Positions 1-7,068 of a stretch of DNA of 20,949 nt are shown in pieces; the stretch's first letter is position 1, and each line of letters begins with the position of its first letter. Origin of the DNA: Actinomycetota bacterium (GTDB lineage: Bacteria; Actinomycetota; Actinomycetes; Nanopelagicales; Nanopelagicaceae); assembly GCA_947490605.1 (NCBI GenBank), contig CANLHE010000002.1:1-20949 (forward strand), written 5' to 3'. A program made the position numbers and the translations under genes. The notes below the pieces were generated by a model, which did not search any database, was not told where the DNA came from, and was given only the letters and a program-made list of their open reading frames with translations.

Positions 1-1
1 A

Positions 2-1279
2 AAAAATTACTGTATTTCCGTCGATATCAATTCCCCGTCGCCCGGCCCGTCCAGTTAGTTGCGTGTATTCACCTGGTGAGATTGCCACATGTCCTTCACC
101 ATTCCATTTACTTAACTTCTCAAGTACCACAGTGCGTGCTGGCATATTAATTCCTAGCGCCAAAGTTTCAGTTGCAAAAACTGCTTTAACAAGCCCTCTT
201 TGGAACAACTCCTCAACTGTAACTTTGAATGCTGGCAACAAGCCAGCATGGTGAGCAGAGATACCTCGCTCTAGTGCATCTGCCCATTCATAGTATCCAA
301 GTACAACTAAATCTTCTTCGGCAAGATTCTTCATATTCTTAGCTATAACAGCACGAATTTCTGATCTTTCTTGAGAATTAGTCAATCTCAAACCTGCTGC
401 CAAGCATTGTCTAACTGCAGCGTCACAATTATTTCTAGAGAAAATAAAGGTAATTGCTGGCAATAATCCTTCTCTATCAAGTTTTTCTACAATTTCTGAG
501 CGTGAAAGAGGTTTTGGGCCCTTAGGTTTATCTCGCCAATTACCTCTAACCTGCCGGTAAGAATCTCTTTCTAATCTGGTTAGCTCAGGATTCAATTTTT
601 GATTTTCACCAAATAGATCAAGCAGTCGATTTCCAAAAAGTACATGCTGATACAGTGGTACCGGTCTAATTTCACTAACAATTACTTCTGTATCGCCCCG
701 TACTGTTTGAAGCCATTCACCAAACTCCTCAGCATTAGAAACAGTTGCTGAGAGTGAAATAATCTGTACTGCATCGGAAAGATGTATCAGAATCTCTTCC
801 CAAACTGCTCCCCTAAATTTATCAGCTAAATAATGAACCTCATCCATTACTACATATTTAAGATCACTAATCGTCTTAGAATTAGCATAGATCATATTTC
901 GCAGCACTTCTGTTGTCATAATAACTATTTGTGCCTCTGAATTAATGGAGGTATCGCCTGTCAAAAGGCCTATTTTCGATTCACCATATTTTAAAACTAA
1001 CTCAGAGTATTTTTGATTAGATAATGCTTTTATAGGCGTCGTATAGAAACACTTACCACCGCTGTTAATTACTAAGTCGACAGCAAATTCGCCGACAATA
1101 GTCTTGCCAGCACCGGTTGGAGCTGCAACAAGAACTCCCTTACCGCTCTCAAGGGCGTGGCAAGCGTTGATCTGAAATTCATCTAATTCAAATGGAAAAC
1201 CTTCAGCAAATTTTCTCGTTTTAGGAAATTTACCATTAGCTTTTACTCGAGCATAACTTTCAGAAGGAGAAAGACTCAT
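2..1279 (-). CDS. helY: Ski2/Mtr4-like DEVH-box RNA helicase HelY, N-terminal part (runs off left edge)
   Basis: Superfamily 2 ATP-dependent RNA helicase of the Ski2/Mtr4 type, inferred to unwind structured RNA in the cytoplasm. Translating the minus strand from the ATG at 1279 gives 426 uninterrupted codons to the window edge. Visible motifs are the Walker A APTGAGKT at about residues 53-60, DEVH at 146-149, SAT at about 177-179 and motif VI QLTGRAGRRG at about 407-416, so both RecA-like domains are essentially present. Mycobacterial HelY is about 900 residues, so the C-terminal half lies outside the window. The start overlaps the stop of the upstream diacylglycerol-kinase-like gene as ATGA (1276-1279), which supports both the start and translational coupling. 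The symbol rests on helicase type plus the actinobacterial order pafB-pafC-tatA-tatC-helY. Its precise RNA substrate is unknown to me. Confidence 0.93.
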   Translation of the reverse strand, partial: MSLSPSESYARVKANGKFPKTRKFAEGFPFELDEFQINACHALESGKGVLVAAPTGAGKTIVGEFAVDLVINSGGKCFYTTPIKALSNQKYSELVLKYGESKIGLLTGDTSINSEAQIVIMTTEVLRNMIYANSKTISDLKYVVMDEVHYLADKFRGAVWEEILIHLSDAVQIISLSATVSNAEEFGEWLQTVRGDTEVIVSEIRPVPLYQHVLFGNRLLDLFGENQKLNPELTRLERDSYRQVRGNWRDKPKGPKPLSRSEIVEKLDREGLLPAITFIFSRNNCDAAVRQCLAAGLRLTNSQERSEIRAVIAKNMKNLAEEDLVVLGYYEWADALERGISAHHAGLLPAFKVTVEELFQRGLVKAVFATETLALGINMPARTVVLEKLSKWNGEGHVAISPGEYTQLTGRAGRRGIDIDGNTVIF

Positions 1280-2157
1280 GGCGCAAGCCATGTTGTAAGA
1301 GCATTTGGAACATTAGTAACTTCAAGTGGCAGCTGGGATACGAACTCTCCATCTGCATAAGAAACAGTTGGGCCTGATATTTTCACATGCTTGCCCTTAT
1401 ACACGTCAATTTTTGGGTGCGGAATATGGTTACCTCTAAATACTTTTGGAAAAATTGTTAGTAACACAATTTTAGTAACTGGCCTGACTATTAAAATATC
1501 AAATACGCCATCTGAGTTTGATGCTCCAGGACATATCCTCATGCCCCCACCATAACTCTCACCGTTAGCAACAACTAACAACATTGCATTTTGTTCAAAA
1601 GCTTTTCCATCGATTTCAACCTTATAAGGTATTGATTTAAATCTTGAGAGAATCAAAATTGTGGCAATAGTATATTTTGATTTACCTCGCGGCCAAACCA
1701 TTTTATTTGCAAGCGAATTAACAATTGCATCAAATCCAGTACTGAGAACTTGTACGAACCATTTGGACCCATCTGCCGATTCCGCTTTGCCAAGATCAAT
1801 TTTTATAGGTTTAGATTTAGAGATTATTGAAAAAATTTCAGCAACTGATTTACCATTAAACCCCGTAGCCCTTGCAAAATCATTACCAGTTCCGGCCGGA
1901 ATTACTCCAAGGCAGATCGGTTTCTCAGCGACCATCTGCAAACAGAGATTAACTAAGCCATCCCCACCAACTGCAATTAGGTAATTATAACGATTAGTTT
2001 GAATCTCTTTTTCCAGCAAAATCCTTGTATCAGTAAAAGTATCACAATCAATTAGCTTGTTCTCTAGACCACTGTCGGATAACAATTTAATGAGTTCTCG
2101 AGCAAGAGTGCTTCCCTTTCCCTTGCCTGCACTTGAGTTACAAACTACCAGCCACAT
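1276..2157 (-). CDS. Diacylglycerol kinase / YegS-type lipid kinase family protein
   Basis: Member of the DAGK catalytic-domain family (DgkB/YegS/BmrU-like), which phosphorylates diacylglycerol or a related lipid with ATP at the inner membrane face. The 293 residues match the usual length of about 300. Visible motifs are an N-terminal N-x-S-AGKGKG glycine-rich turn (7-15), the nucleotide-binding GGDG (64-67) and PAGTGNDFA (87-95), with a C-terminal beta-rich half ending in a typical YADGE segment. The residue after GGDG is Leu, where most family members have Thr, so the substrate or the activity could differ. The gene overlaps tatC upstream as TAATG at 2155-2159 and helY downstream as ATGA, so it is an inner gene of that operon. 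The family call is firm. The lipid substrate is not known. Confidence 0.85.
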   Translation of the reverse strand: MWLVVCNSSAGKGKGSTLARELIKLLSDSGLENKLIDCDTFTDTRILLEKEIQTNRYNYLIAVGGDGLVNLCLQMVAEKPICLGVIPAGTGNDFARATGFNGKSVAEIFSIISKSKPIKIDLGKAESADGSKWFVQVLSTGFDAIVNSLANKMVWPRGKSKYTIATILILSRFKSIPYKVEIDGKAFEQNAMLLVVANGESYGGGMRICPGASNSDGVFDILIVRPVTKIVLLTIFPKVFRGNHIPHPKIDVYKGKHVKISGPTVSYADGEFVSQLPLEVTNVPNALTTWLAP

Positions 2158-2963
2158 TATATTTCTTCAGGTTCATTAATTGCGGATAGTCCCGTTTTAT
2201 TACTATCTTTTTTATTTCGCTTTTTATCAACGAGCAGCGCAAAAACGCCACTAGCAAAATACAACAAACAAAGAGGGATAGCCAACAATGTCATAGTCAC
2301 TGGATCTGGAGTTGGAGTAAAGGATGCAGTAAATACAAAACAGAGAAATACTGCAAGACGCCAAGGCTTAAGGATTGCTTTGCCAGATAGAACACCCAAA
2401 AGATTAAGCGCTACTAGGAAAAGAGGTAAAACAAATGCAATACCAAATATAAGAATTAGTCTTAGAACAAAATCAAGATACTCATCAAAGCGAATAAGGT
2501 TTCCAAGGTTATTAGGTGTGAATCCAAGCAAAACATCTACTGCATGCGGAAGAATTAGATAAGCAAGATAGGCTCCAGATGAAAACAAAGGTGTTGCAAC
2601 AGATACAAATGCGATGGTGACTCTTCGCTCCTTCTTGTGCAAGGCAGGGGTTATGAATGCCCAGATTTGATAAATCCATACCGGTGCGGAAAATATTAAA
2701 CCGGATAGTAATGCGATTTTAACTTGCAAATTAAACGGGCCAAGAATCCCATTTACATATAGATCACCACAGCTATCTAAATTTGGAGTTGCCGAGACTC
2801 CGATATCGCAAAATGGCATTGTAAGTAACCGAATTATTTTCTGATAATAAATCCAACCAAAAATGGAACCCAAGAGAACTGCAAAAGAGGATTTGATTAA
2901 TCGGTCTCGAAACTCCCGAATGTGATCTAGCAGTGGCATATTGCCGCCACGGCGTTTACTCAT
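2157..2963 (-). CDS. tatC: Sec-independent (Tat) protein translocase subunit TatC
   Basis: Polytopic inner-membrane receptor of the twin-arginine translocation pathway, which exports folded proteins. The 268-residue product carries the diagnostic cytoplasmic N-terminal segment DHIREFRDRL (about 13-22, with the conserved Glu in HxxE), followed by hydrophobic segments consistent with six membrane helices, a periplasmic loop after the first helix and a conserved FTPTPDP stretch near 215-222. It ends with a lysine-rich cytoplasmic tail. The start at 2963 lies 5 bases after the tatA stop, and an inner Met (position 9) is possible but less likely. With tatA directly upstream it forms the minimal Tat pair. 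A TatB would have to be encoded elsewhere and is not seen here. Confidence 0.96.
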   Translation of the reverse strand: MSKRRGGNMPLLDHIREFRDRLIKSSFAVLLGSIFGWIYYQKIIRLLTMPFCDIGVSATPNLDSCGDLYVNGILGPFNLQVKIALLSGLIFSAPVWIYQIWAFITPALHKKERRVTIAFVSVATPLFSSGAYLAYLILPHAVDVLLGFTPNNLGNLIRFDEYLDFVLRLILIFGIAFVLPLFLVALNLLGVLSGKAILKPWRLAVFLCFVFTASFTPTPDPVTMTLLAIPLCLLYFASGVFALLVDKKRNKKDSNKTGLSAINEPEEI

Positions 2964-2968
2964 AAGAA

Positions 2969-3160
2969 TTACTTATCAGAGTTTGGATCTGATTTTTTAT
3001 CCCCTGCTGAGTCTTCTTTATTCATCTCTCTTACTTCACTCTTGAAGATACGAAGTGATCTACCAAGGGATCTAGCTGAATCTGGTAACCGCTTTGATCC
3101 AAAGAGTACGACAAAAACAACTGCTAAAACGAGTAAGTGCCAAGGTTTAAGTGAGTTCAT
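2969..3160 (-). CDS. tatA: Sec-independent (Tat) protein translocase subunit TatA
   Basis: Small 63-residue pore-forming subunit of the Tat exporter. It has the textbook layout: a short N-terminus, one membrane helix (about residues 8-20) ending in the conserved Phe-Gly (20-21), an amphipathic helix [20 protein letters not shown] with positively charged residues, and a short acidic and lysine-rich tail. It sits between pafC (26-base gap) and tatC (5-base gap). A TAGGCT box (minus strand, 3167-3172) lies six bases before the ATG, so a leaderless start within the operon is possible. Assignment as TatA and not TatB follows from the length and from the pairing with tatC in this conserved actinobacterial order. 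Confidence 0.93.
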   Translation of the reverse strand: MNSLKPWHLLVLAVVFVVLFGSKRLPDSARSLGRSLRIFKSEVREMNKEDSAGDKKSDPNSDK

Positions 3161-3186
3161 AGATAAAGCCTACCCTAAACGCGAAA

Positions 3187-4101
3187 TTAAGCCTGGTATA
3201 GGGCTAGAACCGAGTTTGCGGATTCAAGCAATTCGCTGGCGAACAGACTTGGGGACGTAACGGTAATTCCTGGGGCATTACTTAGAATACTTCGCTTTAG
3301 CCACTCAATATTACTTATTTGAATATGAACTTCAAATCTATCCCCTGTTTCTTGCGACGAAGAAATCACTGAAGAATTTCGCTCTATGAAATTGCGATGA
3401 GATTTCTCTACATCTAAAACCACCTCGAACAATTTTGTCGGCTCACTTGAATTATTATGATCCTTGAAATCAGTAACCAGGCAATCTTCTATTAGATCAA
3501 CTTTAAAAACACGATCAGATCGGGCATCCAGATCAAAGGCAGATAAATAGAGGTTACCATTTAGAAAGTAAAGACTCTGAGGATCTATAGCCCGTCTTGT
3601 CTTCTTATCCTTTATAAGCGAATTATATTGAATCTCTAAGTGCTTTTTCTCAGATATGGCCTTCACAATTAGATCAAGATAAACTGAATTAGTTGCCAAC
3701 GGGTCAAATGTTATCAAGTTGCTACTTCCCAATTTTGAGATCTTTTTTGATAAAGCCTGTAATTTAGCCAATTGTGTGGGCTTAGATTTATTGATTTCAA
3801 TTAATATCTGAAGACCTAATGCAATTACGATTAATTCACTCTTATTAAATCTTCTTGGCTTATCTAGAACTTGAGGGTCTATAACTGAAACAATTCCATC
3901 TTCGAAAACTATATCGATAAGCTCATAAGGCGTATAACCAGGTAAGCCACACATAAAAATAAGTTGCAAATCGTTTTCGACCTGTTTTTCAGTTACCGAA
4001 AACTTTGCGGCCAAACTACCAATTGATATCCCTGGATTTTCCAAGATGTAAGGAATGAGATCCATAGTTCGAAGTGCTCGTATTGCCGCATTATCAACCA
4101 T
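3187..4101 (-). CDS. pafC: WYL-domain transcriptional regulator PafC
   Basis: One half of the PafB-PafC pair, which in mycobacteria activates the RecA-independent DNA-damage response. The 304-residue protein has an N-terminal winged-helix region (about 8-60, including the helix-turn-helix-like stretch IGSLAAKFSVTEKQ), a middle helical linker and a WYL domain from about 145 to 205. The WYL core is degenerate, with NGNLYLSAFD where PafB has FWYLVAQD, followed by RVFKVDLIE. The start overlaps the end of pafB by 8 bases (4094-4101), so the two are translationally coupled. The historical name refers to linkage with pafA, which is absent from this neighbourhood. Identity as PafC and not a second PafB follows from gene order. 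Confidence 0.88.
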   Translation of the reverse strand: MVDNAAIRALRTMDLIPYILENPGISIGSLAAKFSVTEKQVENDLQLIFMCGLPGYTPYELIDIVFEDGIVSVIDPQVLDKPRRFNKSELIVIALGLQILIEINKSKPTQLAKLQALSKKISKLGSSNLITFDPLATNSVYLDLIVKAISEKKHLEIQYNSLIKDKKTRRAIDPQSLYFLNGNLYLSAFDLDARSDRVFKVDLIEDCLVTDFKDHNNSSEPTKLFEVVLDVEKSHRNFIERNSSVISSSQETGDRFEVHIQISNIEWLKRSILSNAPGITVTSPSLFASELLESANSVLALYQA

Positions 4102-5011
4102 TAATAAACTCCCCTAGCCGAGAAATAATTGAGTTACGAAGCGATAGAGGTTTTTTAACAATAATATTCTGACCATGCCATAATAAGATCTCAATAATTT
4201 CTGGCTCGTAACTATACGGAACAAACATTAAATCCCATTCAGAGTCATATTCCTTTGCTGAGTGCTTACTTCTTAGCGAGTATGCCTGCTCTTTTCTAAC
4301 TAGAATCTCGGCCTCAAATACTTCTTCCTCGCTATATTTTTTCAGATAGTCATTTAAGTCAAAACCTTCTGGCTTCAGAAAGACTACGTCCTCAGATGAA
4401 ATTTCCGCTTCTATCCTTACCAGCTTGAATGCTTTTATAACTTTTTCATCTTGAGCTACTAAGTACCAAAATCCAGATCTCATGAACATACCCAATGGCT
4501 CAACGCTTCGCTGGCTCCCATTGTATTTAAAAGAAAGTTTCTTAAGCTTTTCGATCGCTTCAAAAGCCGTTGCAAGCATTTGTGAGTTCTCATTGTCTCT
4601 GACTACCGGAGAGTTGAATGAGTTAAATTCAATTGGACCACTTAAAGACTGAATTTTTAAAAGTGCTGCCTTAGAATCGTTACCCAGAGCCGATTCATGC
4701 CATAAATTGGCAGCCATTGTTAAATATAAAAGCTCATCAGATGCAAATTCATTTCCATTTAGTTGAAAAGTTTCGGTTCGAATTAAATATCCTTGGTCGT
4801 CCTCAAAAAGTGGGTCGAGCCCCTTAACCTCTATCTCCACACCCATATTTCTCAGCTCATCTTTATCCCGTTCAAACATCCGCTCCATAGTTTCGGGTGA
4901 TCCGCTATACCCAGTAACACTCTTAAAAATTTCTGATTTAGTTAAGTATCGTTTGGTAGCCAATAAGGCCAAGGTTAGATTGATTAACCTTTCGGTTTTC
5001 TGAGAACTCAT
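4094..5011 (-). CDS. pafB: WYL-domain transcriptional regulator PafB
   Basis: DNA-binding partner of PafC in the actinobacterial PafBC transcription factor, linked in mycobacteria to DNA-damage-induced expression. The 305-residue product starts with a winged-helix region (about 5-75, typical phrase TERLINLTLALLATKRYLTK), then a helical linker, then a WYL domain with VEPLGMFMRSGFWYLVAQD (about 170-188) and the basic KAFKLVRI that follows. It is the first gene of the minus-strand operon ending in helY. The ATG at 5011 is preceded after exactly six bases by a TAACCT -10-like box and no Shine-Dalgarno sequence, which suggests a leaderless mRNA. The divergent FKBP gene starts 43 bases away. Confidence 0.9.
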   Translation of the reverse strand: MSSQKTERLINLTLALLATKRYLTKSEIFKSVTGYSGSPETMERMFERDKDELRNMGVEIEVKGLDPLFEDDQGYLIRTETFQLNGNEFASDELLYLTMAANLWHESALGNDSKAALLKIQSLSGPIEFNSFNSPVVRDNENSQMLATAFEAIEKLKKLSFKYNGSQRSVEPLGMFMRSGFWYLVAQDEKVIKAFKLVRIEAEISSEDVVFLKPEGFDLNDYLKKYSEEEVFEAEILVRKEQAYSLRSKHSAKEYDSEWDLMFVPYSYEPEIIEILLWHGQNIIVKKPLSLRNSIISRLGEFING

Positions 5012-5017
5012 GGTGAT

Positions 5018-5023
5018 AGGTTA
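5018..5023 (-). promoter_or_regulatory. Putative -10 box of pafB (leaderless promoter)
   Basis: Minus-strand TAACCT separated from the pafB ATG by six bases, with no purine-rich ribosome binding site between. The same hexamer at the same distance occurs before the histidine phosphatase gene. I see no convincing -35 box. Inferred from the actinobacterial TANNNT consensus. Confidence 0.5.
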
Positions 5024-5043
5024 GTCATTAGTAAAATCTTTGA

Positions 5044-5049
5044 TAAGAT
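5044..5049 (+). promoter_or_regulatory. Putative -10 box of the FKBP lipoprotein gene
   Basis: TAAGAT five bases before the ATG at 5055. An upstream TAGTCA (5022-5027) sits 16 bases before it as a weak -35 candidate and overlaps the opposing pafB -10. The upstream in-frame TTG at 5040 would place the start codon ahead of this box, which is one reason to prefer the ATG. Confidence 0.45.
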
Positions 5050-5054
5050 TGGCT

Positions 5055-5558
5055 ATGCATAAATTCCGAAAAGTCACCCTATTAATTGCTCCTATGCTGC
5101 TTTTAGCTGCCTGTTCTACTGATGGAGGCGTAAATCCAATGACCGGTTCAACACAATCATCATCTGCATCAATTCCAGAGATTGGCGGCTCAAAAGGCTC
5201 AAAACCAACAATTTCAGCACCTTCTGGGGATGTTCCAAAAACTCTCGAGCAAAAAGATATTTTTGTTGGAACTGGTAAGGAAGCTATTGCAACATCTACC
5301 TTAGAAGTTCACTACACATTAATGGCTTGGAGTACTGGAAATTTAGTCGAGTCTTCATGGGATTCTGGACAAACTGCAACCTTCCCATTAAGTGGCGTTA
5401 TTGCAGGTTGGCAACAAGGAATTCCTGGTATGAAAGAAGGCGGACGCCGTTTATTAGTTATTCCACCAGATCTTGGCTATGGCGCTGGTGGTGCTGGATC
5501 TTCAATTGGACCAAACGAAACTTTAATTTTCGTAGTTGATCTAGTAAAAGTTAGCTAA
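5055..5558 (+). CDS. FKBP-type peptidyl-prolyl cis-trans isomerase, lipoprotein
   Basis: Membrane-anchored prolyl isomerase predicted to assist folding of exported proteins. From the ATG at 5055 the product has 167 residues: a basic n-region (MHKFRK), a hydrophobic core and the lipobox LAAC with the lipidated Cys at 20, then a Ser/Gly/Pro-rich linker to about 70 and one FKBP domain (about 72-167). Family signatures are VHYT, the V-I-x-GWQQGIPGMKEGGRR segment, and IPPDLGYGAGG. An in-frame TTG five codons upstream is possible but would weaken the signal peptide n-region. It is the only plus-strand gene in the first 13.7 kb. In related actinobacteria an FKBP gene also lies at this place between pafA and pafBC. 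Its TAA directly abuts the trmI stop with no spacer. Confidence 0.92.
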   Translation: MHKFRKVTLLIAPMLLLAACSTDGGVNPMTGSTQSSSASIPEIGGSKGSKPTISAPSGDVPKTLEQKDIFVGTGKEAIATSTLEVHYTLMAWSTGNLVESSWDSGQTATFPLSGVIAGWQQGIPGMKEGGRRLLVIPPDLGYGAGGAGSSIGPNETLIFVVDLVKVS

Positions 5559-6404
5559 TTACTCGATAACGTCGTATGACCCTTTTGAGGGGCGACGGCG
5601 ACGTTGTAAAACTGGAACTCCGGGCGCCATCCGGCGTGCAAATATAAGAAACCCAGTGTGTCCAATCATCCTGTGTTGTGGCCTTACCGCCAAGCCCTCA
5701 TGATGCCAACCGCGAACAATTGTTTCGGATGATTCTGGTTCAGTGAAATTACCAGAGTCTTTTATTGCCTCTGCAATTTTTGATAACTGCGTTGTTGTTG
5801 CTACATATGCCATGAAAACACCACCCGGTACTAATGCATTTGCGGCCGTTTCTACACAATCCCAAGGACTGAGCATATCTAGTATCACCCGATCAAAATC
5901 AGCTTCAAATTTTTGTTCTTGTAAGGCACTAATAGTTAGTTGCCAATTTTGTGGCTCTGAACCAAAATAACTCTGAACGTTTTTCTTTGAAATCTCTGCA
6001 AAATCTTCACGAATTTCTACAGAATGCAAAAAACCACTTTCACCAATAGCACGAAGAATTGAAATACTGAGAGCACCCGATCCAACTCCAGCCTCTAATA
6101 CTCTTACACCAGGCTTAATATCTGCCATTCCGATAATCATTGCGGCATCTTTGGGGTAGACAATTGTTGCTCCCCTTGGCATCGAAAGAACATAATCAGC
6201 GAGTAAAGGTCGGAAAATCTGAAATTTCAACTCACCATTAGTTGCCACAATGGATCCCTCTGGAAGCCCAACTAAATCGTCATGTTTTAGCATGCCTTTA
6301 TGAGTGTGCCACTCAGCACCAGTTGTTAATGTAATTGAATATAACTTTCCCTTAGCATCGGTTAATTGAACCCGGTCTCCATATTTGAAATTACGATCAA
6401 TCAT
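5559..6404 (-). CDS. trmI: tRNA (adenine-N1-)-methyltransferase TrmI (m1A58)
   Basis: S-adenosylmethionine-dependent enzyme that makes m1A58 in the T loop of tRNAs. The 281-residue length matches the actinobacterial enzyme (about 280). An N-terminal beta-domain (1-65) precedes a Rossmann methyltransferase fold with motif I VLEAGVGSGALS (102-113), an acidic SVEIRED (about 128-134) and the catalytic-site motif ILDMLSPW (174-181), followed by PGGVFMAYVATTTQ. The C-terminus has the basic tail LQRRRRPSKG. The start overlaps the HAD gene by 8 bases (6397-6404). In other actinobacteria this gene is the usual neighbour of the proteasomal ATPase gene mpa/arc. Here the next gene is FKBP, whose stop codon touches the trmI stop. 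Confidence 0.93.
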   Translation of the reverse strand: MIDRNFKYGDRVQLTDAKGKLYSITLTTGAEWHTHKGMLKHDDLVGLPEGSIVATNGELKFQIFRPLLADYVLSMPRGATIVYPKDAAMIIGMADIKPGVRVLEAGVGSGALSISILRAIGESGFLHSVEIREDFAEISKKNVQSYFGSEPQNWQLTISALQEQKFEADFDRVILDMLSPWDCVETAANALVPGGVFMAYVATTTQLSKIAEAIKDSGNFTEPESSETIVRGWHHEGLAVRPQHRMIGHTGFLIFARRMAPGVPVLQRRRRPSKGSYDVIE

Positions 6405-7068
6405 TTGAGTTCAGTCTACTTGTTAGAAATGGGTACCAGGTAACAAGTTGCGCAAAATTTACATCAGCTATTGCCTCTATTACTCGCAAATTCTCATGAG
6501 GAGTCAACTGGGTTAAATGCGGTATCCCGATAACTTGAGCACCGGATCGTAAGCCAGATTCAACTCCTGTAGGAGAATCCTCAAAAACAACGCAAAATTC
6601 ATTTTTAACTCCTAGCAATTTTGCCGCAAGTAAATATGGCGCTGGGTCAGGTTTTGATTTTTCTACATCGTCTCTTGAGACAGTTACATCAAAAAAGCCG
6701 AGCGGAAATTTTTTAAGTACAGCTCTCATGAGATTTCCAGCGCTAGCTGTCACAAGTGCGATTTTTAAGCCAGCAGACTTGCAATCCTGTAAAAGCTCTC
6801 GTGCATTTGGAATAATTACTAATTCATTCGCAAGTTTGATCTCCATCATCTCATCCAGTTTCTTCCCAAAATACCCGTATGGTTTTACATTATTACTGCG
6901 CTCTTGCATGTATTTTTCAGTGCGCTCCGTTGGACCGCCAAGACAATTTATTTGATCTTTTTGATCCCAATGGCAACCGAGTTCAGCCATTACCTCGATC
7001 TCTGCCTGTAACCATAATGGCTCAGAGTCAATTAATGTCCCATCCATATCAAAAAGAATTGCACTCAT
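6397..7068 (-). CDS. HAD-superfamily phosphatase (beta-phosphoglucomutase-like subfamily)
   Basis: Haloacid-dehalogenase-type hydrolase of 223 residues, probably a small-molecule phosphatase. Motif I is FDMDGTLIDSE with nucleophile Asp7 and general acid Asp9. An alpha-helical cap follows (about 18-85), then motif II VTASAG (about 110), a motif III lysine in SRDDVEKSKPDP, and motif IV VVFEDSPTGVESGLRSG. The layout is that of the sugar-phosphatase/beta-PGM group, whose substrates cannot be read from sequence. The start overlaps the metH stop as ATGA at 7065-7068, and the end overlaps trmI by 8 bases, so it is co-translated with both. A HAD gene beside metH recurs in actinobacteria, but its link to methionine or folate metabolism is unproven. 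Confidence 0.88.
   Translation of the reverse strand: MSAILFDMDGTLIDSEPLWLQAEIEVMAELGCHWDQKDQINCLGGPTERTEKYMQERSNNVKPYGYFGKKLDEMMEIKLANELVIIPNARELLQDCKSAGLKIALVTASAGNLMRAVLKKFPLGFFDVTVSRDDVEKSKPDPAPYLLAAKLLGVKNEFCVVFEDSPTGVESGLRSGAQVIGIPHLTQLTPHENLRVIEAIADVNFAQLVTWYPFLTSRLNSND

Noticed and set aside
63..254. Plus-strand open frame of 63 codons at the left edge
   Set aside because: It lies antisense inside helY, whose motif VI and full reading frame are clear. The peptide resembles nothing and has no ribosome binding site.
1661..1984. 107-codon plus-strand open frame
   Set aside because: Antisense to the lipid kinase gene over its GTGNDFA and GGDG motifs. Length is explained by the codon pattern of the real gene.
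5040..5054. TTG start for the FKBP lipoprotein
   Set aside because: The ATG at 5055 gives a normal lipoprotein signal peptide and sits five bases after a TAAGAT box. The TTG lies upstream of that box.
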